Of a stretch of DNA of 64,000 nt, positions 22,514 to 30,710 are shown in pieces (within the stretch, counting starts at the first letter, position 1; the number at the start of each line of letters is the position of its first letter). The DNA lies in the NCBI GenBank assembly GCA_947593735.1, contig CANQDT010000007.1, positions 1-64,000 on the forward strand. The letters are read 5' to 3'. A model generated the notes under the pieces. The model did no database searches. It was not told the origin of the DNA and saw nothing but the letters and a program-made list of their open reading frames with translations. Source of the DNA: an uncultured Lachnospiraceae bacterium (lineage in GTDB: Bacteria > Bacillota > Clostridia > Lachnospirales > Lachnospiraceae). Both the position numbers and the translations under genes were made by a program.

Positions 22514-25500
22514 ATGAGTTTGAAACATTTGTTTAGCAAAAGGACGTTCAGAAGGACGATTGCCGGCGTGATTGTCGCTTCTATGGCAGTACCTCATGTT
22601 GCGATCGGAGTTCAGGCTGAAGAAGGTTCCCCGGTAAACCTTGTTCAGAATGGGGATTTTGAGAGCGTTATTATGGGTATGCCGGAAGGATGGGCTCCGA
22701 CAGCGGGCACAGGGTATATCCAGGAGGATTTCGAGGGAGATACGTCGAAATGGACGCTGGATACCCATGACAACTCCGGAATTGTGGAAATTGTTGATTC
22801 AGAAGCGGATGGAAGCGGGAAAGTGCTTCATATGCAAAAAGGGGCGAACGCGGGCGGCGCGAAAAACGGAAGAGCCGAGCTGTATCTCGCGGACGGCGTG
22901 CAGGTCAATCCCAACAGCCAGTACCGGTTCGGGATCCGATACAAAGGAGCGATCACGGGGAAAGCGGGCAGTACCGCCCGTAATTTCGGCTTTAATTATG
23001 AATTGTTCCCCCGCGACGACGATAACGCCGACGCGAAATGGGTGAAGTCTGTCGTAGAGATCGGCCAGTTTGACAGCAAAGATAGCTGGCAGGAAAAAAA
23101 TCAGGAAATTGACGTTGCGGTAATCGGGCGCCAGAAAGCTACGTCCACCGCCGCAAAATTATATGTGGTCGACGCGAACGAGGGCGCGGAGGTTTATGCT
23201 GACGATTTCTACTTTGTCCCGGTCGGAGCGGATAATGGCGCTTTGAAGGTGACGGATACTGTGGAATGGACCAGCGGGAGCTTCTCTGTTGCCGCAGGCG
23301 ATGTGTTAAACTGCGGCGCCGAAGTCAGCGGCGACGGGCAGGGCGGTATGAAGCTTCTGTTTGATAACGCTGCGGAGGAAGGACAGAAAGAAGCGTTTGT
23401 CTCCAGCCAGGACGGGATCTCGGGAACCGTGACGGTACCGGAGGGAGCCGCGTCCGCGCAGGTCGTATTATATCAGACAGAAGAAGGCAAGTCCGTTCAG
23501 TTTGATAATGTCAATGTGTCTGTGATGTCGGTAGAGGACGCAAAAACGGCGGCTGCCGACCGGCTGACGGAGAAATATAATACATATGTAGAGAAACAGG
23601 CGGAGTATTCCGAAGAAAACTGGGGCAAACTGACGAAAGCCTATGAGGACGCCCTGGCAGCGATCCAGGCGGCAGGGACGATCGGGGAAGCCGAGGAAGC
23701 GTATACAGCCGGGATCTGCGCGATGGCAGGCGTGCTTACCTACGACGGGGAAGCGGCAAAGACGGAAAGCCAGGAAAAGGCAAGAAGCGCGATTGAAGAG
23801 GCATTTGCCGCTTACGATCCGGAAGCGTATTCCGATACAAACTGGAGCGAGCTGGAAAGGATAAAAGAGCAGGCGCTCCTTGATATTGAAAACGCGGGCA
23901 CCGAAAACGAGGTCGAGGAGATCCTTGCAGCCGCGTTGGAAGCGCTGGCGTCTGTCAAAACGGAATTGCAGCAGGCGCAGGAAGACGCCATTGAGAAGCT
24001 GGAGAGCGAGTTCAAGGATGAGAATTATTTTTCTCCGGAGCTGGCGGAATTGCAGGAATTATTAGAGGGAATCCGCGCTACGATCAAAGCGAACTCCTTG
24101 ATAGACGTTATTCAGTCGATCGTTTCCTATGCGGAAAGCAGGCTTGGGGCGATCGAAACGAAGAGCGACGTATTGGCGCGGTTTGATATCACGCTGGGTA
24201 CGAATAAATCCGACATCCTTCAGCCGTTCATGGCTGCGTATGAAGCGATCAACCAGGACGACTATTATGAAAACGGGCAGCAGGAATTAAAGGATCTTTT
24301 CCAGCAGACGGAAAATGAAATAAACAGCGCCCTGTTTTCGGAGGAAGACTTTGGCGGACAGGAAAGCGAGGAAGCCAGACAGGGCGTCCTCGAGCAGAAA
24401 ATAGCGGAACTTGAGGCGTTTGTGAAAAAACAGATCCAGGCATTGGGCGAGGTTGCCACAAAAGCGGAGATCGACGCGACTCTGGCGGAAGCAAAGGAGC
24501 AGGCGATCGCGGATGTCGACGGTATCATGAGCGGTCTGAAAGAAGAAGATTACAAAGGCAATCATCTGGACGAGTCGGCGGAACCGTATGACGCGTGGAC
24601 GTCTCTTACCGAACAGGCGGGAGAAACGAAGAAGTGGATCGAGGAAGCCGGCAATACGGAAGACGTGCAGAGATATCTGGAAGAGTTCCGCGCTGCCGTA
24701 GCGTCCACAAAGACGCTGCTGGAGGTTGTACAGGAAGAAGGAACGGCGAACGTTGCCGACGCGTTCCGCGGCTACAGCGCGGCTGATTATTACGCGGCAA
24801 AAGCCGATTGCCCGGAAGAATATGCCGGCAATAGCTGGGAGGAATTAGAAGCGATCTATAACGGAGCGGTCTCCGACGACGGAAGCATCCGCTCTGCAGA
24901 AAGCCGCGACGCGGTGAAAGCAGCCGTGGACCAGGCAGTGGAAGCCATGGGCAAGATCATGACAAAAGCCCAGATCCTGGCTGACGTAAAAGAGAAACAG
25001 AAAGCGGCGGTTCAGAGCGCGTATGAAAGCTATGTTCCGGAGAACTATTCAGAAAGCAACCAGGCGGCGCTCGCAAAGGTCAAGGACGACGCCCTGGCAG
25101 CGATCGACCGCGCGGCGACGGTTGAGGAAGTAAAGGAAACGGCAAATCAGGCGATCGAGGGCATGAAGGCGATCCCGACCATGCTCCAGGAGGCACAGAC
25201 CGCAGCCAAAGCAGAATTGGCTGCCAAATATGAGGAATATAAGAAATTGCAGTATGACGATCAGGAAAGCCTGCTTCCGGATGCGAAATACGCGGATGAG
25301 GATTGGCAGGAGCTTACCCGGATCTACGAAGAAGCGATCAAAGATGTGGACGCGAAAGACAGGATCGAGGATGTGACCAGCGCGAAAGATGAAGCGTTAA
25401 AGGCAATGGCTGCGGTACCTCAGATCGATGATCGGAAACAGACGCTGATCGATCAGGTTGAAGCCGCGTTCGCGGAGCATAAGGCGCTGCAATACGGAGA

Positions 25501-27877
25501 AAACGAAGCCCTGCTTTCGACAGCCCGCTATTATGACGAGCAGTGGGATGAGATCGTGAAAGGCAAAGACGCGGCTCTTGAGGAGATCAAGGCGGCTTCC
25601 ACGACGGTAGCGCAGGCGAAGACGATCGCGGAAAACGCGATCGCAGCCATGGATGAAGTTCCGGATGCGAAAACCGTTTCCGCGAAGAGAGTGACCGATG
25701 CGTATGCGGAATATGAACCGGTGCTGGGTGCCTATTCCGCTGAGAACCAGCAGAGGCTCGGTGAGATCAGGGACGAGGCGTTAGCTGGCATTGAGGGCGC
25801 TTCGGTGAGAGCGGAAATAGAAGAGAAGGAAAAGAAAGCCATCGCCGATATGGCTGCTGTTCCTACGAGCCTGCAGGAAGCCATCGCGGGTTATGTTCTG
25901 GAAATCGAAGCCGCGTACAACGGATATCTCGCGATCAGGGATCAGTATGACGACAACGGCTTTGCGGAAATCGAAAACGCGAAGAACAAAGGACTCATCG
26001 CGTTAAACGCCGCGGAAAACAAAGAAGAAGCGGAAGCGGTGAAAGACAACATTCTGAAACAAATGGAAGATGTTCTGACCATCCTTGAGACGAAACAGGC
26101 GGACGCGTCCAGTAAGCTGAAAGAAATGTTTGAGATCTATCAGTCGCTGAACGGGCAGGAAGCATATGAAGCGGACGCCTGGGCGAAGATCGAGGAAGCG
26201 AATCAGACGGCGGAACAGGCGATCGCCGGAGCCGTTGGGGTCCAGGATGTAGAAAGCGCGCTGAATACCGGGCTTCAGACAATGAGAGAGGTTGATACAA
26301 AGGCAACGGCGGAACTGACAGCAAAATATAATGAGCTGAAAGGTAATCATACTTATACGCCGAACGACGCGCAATCGCTGAAAGATATTTATGAGAGCGC
26401 GCTGGAATTTATCCGGGATGCCGCGGAAACCGGAAACCTGGAGGAAATGGAAGCGCAAAAGCAAAAAGGCATCGACGAGCTGCAGCGTATCCCGACGGCT
26501 TCTGTCAGGGCGGACTGGCTGCTCAAACTGTCGACGTCTGTATATAACGCGCAGAAAGAATTAGAAAATCTCTATCAGAAGAACGCGGCGGACAGCCCGC
26601 TTATCACGGATGAGAATAAAAATTCGATTCAGCAGACCGTCGAGAATGAGAAGACAAAACTCAGCGATCTTTTGAAATCGATCCGGGAAGGTCTGAGGAG
26701 CGAGGATGACTACGATAAGGCAGTGGAAGACATCCAGACAACGCTGGAGAAAGCGCTGGAGTCCATTCAGCAGCAGATCGACGCGGCGGATCAGCGCGTG
26801 ATCGACAAGGACGCCCTGGCAAAAGAATATGAGAAATATGCTCCGGACAATTATTCCGAGGAGGCGCAGAAGGAACTGGCAGACCTTTATCAGAACGGGC
26901 TGGACCAGATCCAGAAGGCGGAAAATGTAGCGCAGGCGGACGAGGCGCTGAAAAATGCGGCGGAATCGTTCAAGGGAGTGACTTCCCTGCTGGCGAAAGC
27001 GATTTCGGACGCCCTGGAGGTCCTGGATCAGACATACGAAGAACGGGCTGGAAAAGACCAGGGAAATAAGGAGCAATTCGCGCCCGAACAATGGGAAAAG
27101 CTCCAGAGCGTATATGAAGAAGGAAAGAATGAGATCGGAAAGAAAGCGTCTGTGCAGGAAGTGATGGACGCGCTGGAAGAGTACCGGAACCAGATCATGA
27201 ACGTACCGACCATGTTGGAAGCGGCGAAGAATGAGGCTCTGGCAGAAATTGAAAAAGCATATCAGGAAAAGAAAGAGGGCGGCCTGACCGAAGCGGACGA
27301 AACATTGCTTGAGGAAATCTACGAGGGCGGAAAACAGGCAATCGAGAGCGAGTCTGCCATTGATATGATTCCGGAACTGAAGGATCAGATCCTGAACAGG
27401 ATCGAAGAGATCGTCACCATTCTGGAACAGGCTGTTATCGACGCGAAAACAGAGCTTCAGAACGCATACGGGGAATATGACCGAAACAATTATTCTTCCG
27501 CGAACTGGAATGTTTTAAAGAATATTTACAGCCAGGCGATCAAAGATCTGGATGCGGCGGAGTCGGTTGAAGCGGTCGGCGTGATTCTGGAGAAAGCGAA
27601 GAACGACATGATCGTCGTCGAGGCGCTGGTCTATACGACGGGCGATGTGAACGGCGATGGCAGAGTGAGCCTCGCGGACGCCTCCATTGCTTTGAAAATA
27701 GCGATGGACGTATTGCCGGACGCGTCCGACGCGCAGATTTCCGCGGCAAATGTGGTTAAGAATCTCAATGACGAGGGAAATCCATGGGTCGATACGACGG
27801 ATGTACTGGCAATCCTGCAGTATATCAATAAAATTATTCCTTCCCTTGATCATCTTGGAGCACAGAGAACCAATTAA
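22514..27877 (+). CDS. 1787-aa secreted helical-repeat protein with CBM-like head and dockerin tail
   Basis: Signal peptide residues 1-36 (cut after GVQA). Residues about 40-240 start NLVQNGDFE and look like a carbohydrate-binding beta-sandwich (CBM4/9-like). A second beta domain runs to about 340. From 340 to 1705 are roughly 17 divergent helical repeats of 70-95 aa, each with a pattern like YSEENWxxLxxxYExALxxI and an acidic, coiled character (FIVAR-like). Residues about 1706-1778 are a type I dockerin: loop 1 GDVNGDGRVSLAD is canonical, loop 2 (NLNDEGNPWVDTTD) is expanded. The strong GGAGG fixes the start. No anchor motif (LPXTG, SLH) is seen. Probably a long surface stalk held by a cohesin. 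The next gene begins 9 bases later. Confidence 0.85.
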   Translation: MSLKHLFSKRTFRRTIAGVIVASMAVPHVAIGVQAEEGSPVNLVQNGDFESVIMGMPEGWAPTAGTGYIQEDFEGDTSKWTLDTHDNSGIVEIVDSEADGSGKVLHMQKGANAGGAKNGRAELYLADGVQVNPNSQYRFGIRYKGAITGKAGSTARNFGFNYELFPRDDDNADAKWVKSVVEIGQFDSKDSWQEKNQEIDVAVIGRQKATSTAAKLYVVDANEGAEVYADDFYFVPVGADNGALKVTDTVEWTSGSFSVAAGDVLNCGAEVSGDGQGGMKLLFDNAAEEGQKEAFVSSQDGISGTVTVPEGAASAQVVLYQTEEGKSVQFDNVNVSVMSVEDAKTAAADRLTEKYNTYVEKQAEYSEENWGKLTKAYEDALAAIQAAGTIGEAEEAYTAGICAMAGVLTYDGEAAKTESQEKARSAIEEAFAAYDPEAYSDTNWSELERIKEQALLDIENAGTENEVEEILAAALEALASVKTELQQAQEDAIEKLESEFKDENYFSPELAELQELLEGIRATIKANSLIDVIQSIVSYAESRLGAIETKSDVLARFDITLGTNKSDILQPFMAAYEAINQDDYYENGQQELKDLFQQTENEINSALFSEEDFGGQESEEARQGVLEQKIAELEAFVKKQIQALGEVATKAEIDATLAEAKEQAIADVDGIMSGLKEEDYKGNHLDESAEPYDAWTSLTEQAGETKKWIEEAGNTEDVQRYLEEFRAAVASTKTLLEVVQEEGTANVADAFRGYSAADYYAAKADCPEEYAGNSWEELEAIYNGAVSDDGSIRSAESRDAVKAAVDQAVEAMGKIMTKAQILADVKEKQKAAVQSAYESYVPENYSESNQAALAKVKDDALAAIDRAATVEEVKETANQAIEGMKAIPTMLQEAQTAAKAELAAKYEEYKKLQYDDQESLLPDAKYADEDWQELTRIYEEAIKDVDAKDRIEDVTSAKDEALKAMAAVPQIDDRKQTLIDQVEAAFAEHKALQYGENEALLSTARYYDEQWDEIVKGKDAALEEIKAASTTVAQAKTIAENAIAAMDEVPDAKTVSAKRVTDAYAEYEPVLGAYSAENQQRLGEIRDEALAGIEGASVRAEIEEKEKKAIADMAAVPTSLQEAIAGYVLEIEAAYNGYLAIRDQYDDNGFAEIENAKNKGLIALNAAENKEEAEAVKDNILKQMEDVLTILETKQADASSKLKEMFEIYQSLNGQEAYEADAWAKIEEANQTAEQAIAGAVGVQDVESALNTGLQTMREVDTKATAELTAKYNELKGNHTYTPNDAQSLKDIYESALEFIRDAAETGNLEEMEAQKQKGIDELQRIPTASVRADWLLKLSTSVYNAQKELENLYQKNAADSPLITDENKNSIQQTVENEKTKLSDLLKSIREGLRSEDDYDKAVEDIQTTLEKALESIQQQIDAADQRVIDKDALAKEYEKYAPDNYSEEAQKELADLYQNGLDQIQKAENVAQADEALKNAAESFKGVTSLLAKAISDALEVLDQTYEERAGKDQGNKEQFAPEQWEKLQSVYEEGKNEIGKKASVQEVMDALEEYRNQIMNVPTMLEAAKNEALAEIEKAYQEKKEGGLTEADETLLEEIYEGGKQAIESESAIDMIPELKDQILNRIEEIVTILEQAVIDAKTELQNAYGEYDRNNYSSANWNVLKNIYSQAIKDLDAAESVEAVGVILEKAKNDMIVVEALVYTTGDVNGDGRVSLADASIALKIAMDVLPDASDAQISAANVVKNLNDEGNPWVDTTDVLAILQYINKIIPSLDHLGAQRTN

Positions 27878-27886
27878 TCAAATTGT

Positions 27887-28585
27887 ATGAATATGAAAAG
27901 AACAACAATGGCAGGATGGATGCTGGCTCTGGCGCTGCTGTGTATGGCGCCGGAGCGGGTATCCGCGCTGGAAAACAGACAGATCGTATCGATTTTCACA
28001 GAGAATCAGACGGCGCTGAAAGGACAGCAATTTACCGTGTCTGTCCAAATGGAGGTAGAGGAACCGCTGGCGGCGTTCAATTTCTTCCTGTACTATGATT
28101 CATCATTATTGAAGCTGGTGTCAGCGGAAAAAGGAACTATCTATCCGGCATCATCAGCGCCGCAGATTCTTATAAATGAACAATCAGATCGTGTGACAGT
28201 CGCCTGGTATTACAATGGCAGGGTCCCAAAACCCGAAGAGATGATAGCCGGCAGCGGGAGCTGCCTTGACCTGACCTTTGAGGCTCTGGAGGATCTGGAT
28301 GATCAGACCTTATTACGGTTGAGGAACATTTCATGCAGTAATTTTGATCTTCAACGGTACCAGCCGTATCTCTATTATGGCGATATTCTGGTAGGAGACG
28401 TAAACCGGGACGGGCGCATTGGGACTTTGCAGGATGCGTGCCTGGCGCACTGGATCTACCGGGAAATGCCCGCGACAAAGGAACAGACGCTTGCGGCGGA
28501 CATTTCCGGCAAAAATCAGATCACCAGGGACACGGTAGAGCGGTTTGTGAATTATGTAAACCAAAAAGAAACGTATTTATATTGA
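27887..28585 (+). CDS. small secreted cohesin-dockerin protein
   Basis: 232-aa protein: a signal peptide (to about residue 25), one cohesin-like domain (about 33-165) and a dockerin (about 168-227). The cohesin shows KGQQFTVSVQMEV, then AAFNFFLYYDSSLLKLVSAEKG, the strand order of the family. Dockerin loop 1 GDVNRDGRIGTLQD is canonical; loop 2 (DISGKNQITRDT) lacks the usual Asp/Asn at position 5. Such a protein can bridge two partners as an adaptor. No good ribosome binding site precedes the ATG at 27887 or the in-frame ATGs at 27893 and 27908, so the start is uncertain and translation may depend on the upstream gene. Confidence 0.75.
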   Translation: MNMKRTTMAGWMLALALLCMAPERVSALENRQIVSIFTENQTALKGQQFTVSVQMEVEEPLAAFNFFLYYDSSLLKLVSAEKGTIYPASSAPQILINEQSDRVTVAWYYNGRVPKPEEMIAGSGSCLDLTFEALEDLDDQTLLRLRNISCSNFDLQRYQPYLYYGDILVGDVNRDGRIGTLQDACLAHWIYREMPATKEQTLAADISGKNQITRDTVERFVNYVNQKETYLY

Positions 28586-28604
28586 TTGATTAAGTTGGAA
28601 AGAA

Positions 28605-28624
28605 TGATATCCGTGCAGATATCA
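28605..28624. repeat. short inverted repeat before the three-cohesin gene
   Basis: TGATATC (28605-28611) and GATATCA (28618-28624) with a 6-base loop, 15 bases before the next start codon. It may be an mRNA hairpin or a protein site. There is no T-run, so it is not a terminator. Confidence 0.45.
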
Positions 28625-28638
28625 GAAGAGGTGATAAG

Positions 28639-30423
28639 ATGAGACAAGGAAAGAAAAGAAAAGCGCTGGCATGGCTGGCTGTTCTTGCCCTGCTCTTCTG
28701 TCAGCAGGGAATCGTATTTGCCGCGGAGGGAGCCAATCCTTTCGCGCCGACAGCTACGTTTACCGTCGCGACGGCAGAGACAAAGGCAGGAACCGCGGTT
28801 ACTGTGCCGGTCCGATTCAGCGAGAATCAGCTGCCCGTTATCAACGGGGCGGTATTGGGCATTTATTATGATACGGACGTGCTGGAATTTGTATCGATAT
28901 CCGGCGGCGCTCTGTGCGAAGATGGAAATGCCATATATACATTCAACGACAAGATCGCGGCTGGATATGTGCAGCTTGTCAGTACATTGGTAAAAGGGAT
29001 TACGGCAACCTCCGGGACTTTCGCGAACGTGCGGTTCCGGGTAAAAGACGGGATCCCGGTTGGCACGACGGCAAATGTGACGCTGACCGTAGAAGAAATG
29101 GTAGATGAGAAAGATCAGAATATTGAACTGAGCGGGATCGAGGTTCAGAACGGATCCGTCCTCGTCCCGTCCAGGGTTGATTTTGTGATGGGCGATGTGA
29201 CCGCCGCATCCGCACAGGAGGACGTCCAGGTGCCGGTCATGATCAAGAATAACCGTACCGGTATCGGAGGATACGCGTATAAGGTTCAATACGATCCGGC
29301 TGTGTTGACTTATCAGGGCGTGGATGTGGACGCGGATTCCAAATTGGTCGTAACCCATGAGGACGCGCCGGAGGAAGTTGCGGAAAATGAAATTAAGGTC
29401 AATGCGTTACATGGAAACGCCATTAAGGAATCCGCCGCTTCCCTGGAGGTTTTCCATTTCAGCGCGGCGGAGGCGCTCAGGGACACGGAAACCGCTCTTA
29501 CGCTTGTGCTGGAGGATGTGGTCCAGGATGATGAATCCGGAAGCAGCATCCCGCTGGAAGAAGTCGTTGTACAGAGCGGGACGGTTACGGTCCTGAGCAA
29601 ATATGACGCGACAATAAGCGCGGGAGATGTGACGGTGGAAGAAGGACAGAGGGAATTTTCGGTTCCGGTATCCATCGCCAATAACCGGCTGCCGTTTGGC
29701 GGTATGGGGATCGGCGTCCGATATGATTCGGAAATTGTGGAGTATACCGGTTATACACTGGACAAATTCCCTGCCGACTTGTGTACGGTGAATGATTGGG
29801 AGCTGGAAGAGGGCGACAGCAGGCACATGGTAAAGGTCTATTTTCTGGCAAACAATCACGACTTTTCCTTTGCGGAACGAGAGGGAGATTTGTTCCATCT
29901 TATTTTCCGGGTAAAAAATCCGTCGAAATCCGCGGTTACCTCCATGGAGATCGAGACGTTCGACCTGATCGGCCCGGACAGTGTGGAATATGAAAACATT
30001 GAACTGGAGTATGAAAACGGCACGGTGACCATCCCGGCTGATCTGAGCGAGGCAAAGGACGCCGCCGCGCAGAAGGTCAACGAAGCGTTTTCTGCTTATG
30101 ACGAGCAGAATTATTCCGCGGATAACTGGAACGACCTGACTGCCGCCAAAGACGCCGCTCTGCAGGCGATCGAGGCAGCGGAAGATGAGGAGACGACAGA
30201 ACAGGCGGCGGAAAGCGGGATCCAGGCGATGGCGGACGTATATCGGCTGGGCGATATCGACCGGGACCGGGATATTGATACGGAGGATGTGCTTCTTGCT
30301 TTGAAAGTGGCGTCCGGCGAACAGGAATGGATGGACAGCTATCTGAGAGAAGGAGATATGAACAGGGACGGGAAGATTTCGTCGATTGACGGGCTTCTCA
30401 TTCTGAGACAGGCGGTTCAGTGA
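28639..30423 (+). CDS. three-cohesin scaffold protein with helical repeat and dockerin
   Basis: 594-aa secreted scaffoldin-like protein. Signal peptide to about residue 30 (ends FAAEG). Three tandem cohesin-type domains follow: about 38-175 (AGTAVTVPVRFSENQ), 177-322 (DVQVPVMIKNNRTGIGGYAY) and 322-468 (REFSVPVSIANNRLPFGG). Each shows the YYDTDVLEF / QYDPAVLTY / RYDSEIVEY strand. One helical repeat (about 469-533, QNYSADNWNDLTAAKDAAL) matches those of the 1787-aa protein. A dockerin ends the protein: loop 1 GDIDRDRDIDTED has Arg at the usual Gly position, loop 2 GDMNRDGKISSID is canonical. It could bind three dockerin proteins and itself dock on a fourth cohesin. No wall or membrane anchor seen. 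Confidence 0.87.
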   Translation: MRQGKKRKALAWLAVLALLFCQQGIVFAAEGANPFAPTATFTVATAETKAGTAVTVPVRFSENQLPVINGAVLGIYYDTDVLEFVSISGGALCEDGNAIYTFNDKIAAGYVQLVSTLVKGITATSGTFANVRFRVKDGIPVGTTANVTLTVEEMVDEKDQNIELSGIEVQNGSVLVPSRVDFVMGDVTAASAQEDVQVPVMIKNNRTGIGGYAYKVQYDPAVLTYQGVDVDADSKLVVTHEDAPEEVAENEIKVNALHGNAIKESAASLEVFHFSAAEALRDTETALTLVLEDVVQDDESGSSIPLEEVVVQSGTVTVLSKYDATISAGDVTVEEGQREFSVPVSIANNRLPFGGMGIGVRYDSEIVEYTGYTLDKFPADLCTVNDWELEEGDSRHMVKVYFLANNHDFSFAEREGDLFHLIFRVKNPSKSAVTSMEIETFDLIGPDSVEYENIELEYENGTVTIPADLSEAKDAAAQKVNEAFSAYDEQNYSADNWNDLTAAKDAALQAIEAAEDEETTEQAAESGIQAMADVYRLGDIDRDRDIDTEDVLLALKVASGEQEWMDSYLREGDMNRDGKISSIDGLLILRQAVQ

Positions 30424-30446
30424 TTTTCTGCCTGATGAAAAAATAG

Positions 30447-30499
30447 CAGCTGCGCGGGCATGGATCCGGAAGGATCGGGTGCCTGCGCAGCTGTTTTTA
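30447..30499 (+). terminator. intrinsic terminator of the cohesin operon
   Basis: CAGCTGCGC (30447-30455) pairs with GCGCAGCTG (30485-30493), with a partly paired 29-base interior, followed by TTTTTA. It ends the transcript of the three genes from 22514. Confidence 0.85.
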
Positions 30500-30500
30500 T

Positions 30501-30540
30501 GTCACAGGAAATTTCGTCCTGTGACATAAAAAGCCTCCGG
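30501..30540. repeat. hairpin repeat, copy 2 of 2
   Basis: GTCACAGGA (30501-30509) and TCCTGTGAC (30517-30525) form a 9-bp stem, then AAAAAGCCTCCGG. It is the second copy of the element at 22164 and again sits directly behind a terminator and ahead of a dockerin gene. Confidence 0.85.
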
Positions 30541-30606
30541 TCAGGAAATCTATTCCGAAAAATATATATTATAAATATAAATTATAAAATATCTATACTA
30601 TAAGTA

Positions 30607-30635
30607 TTGAAATAAATGCGTTTTTGTATTATTAT
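30607..30635 (+). promoter_or_regulatory. sigma-A promoter of the PASTA/Ig/dockerin gene
   Basis: TTGAAA (30607-30612) and TATTAT (30630-30635) at 17-base spacing in a very AT-rich stretch (30550-30640). The TATACTATAAG motif lies at 30594-30604, just ahead of the -35 box. With no clear terminator after the gene, this promoter may also feed the Tad/kinase operon. Confidence 0.7.
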
Positions 30636-30710
30636 AAATTCAGAGTTTTATACGGTCGGCGCGACCGACGGACAATGGAACGGATCCATATGACGGAAGG
30701 AGGGTATCAG

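Noticed and set aside
23534..27630. Repeat region as a DNA-level tandem repeat
   Set aside because: The units are similar only as protein; nucleotide sequences differ too much for recent tandem duplication.
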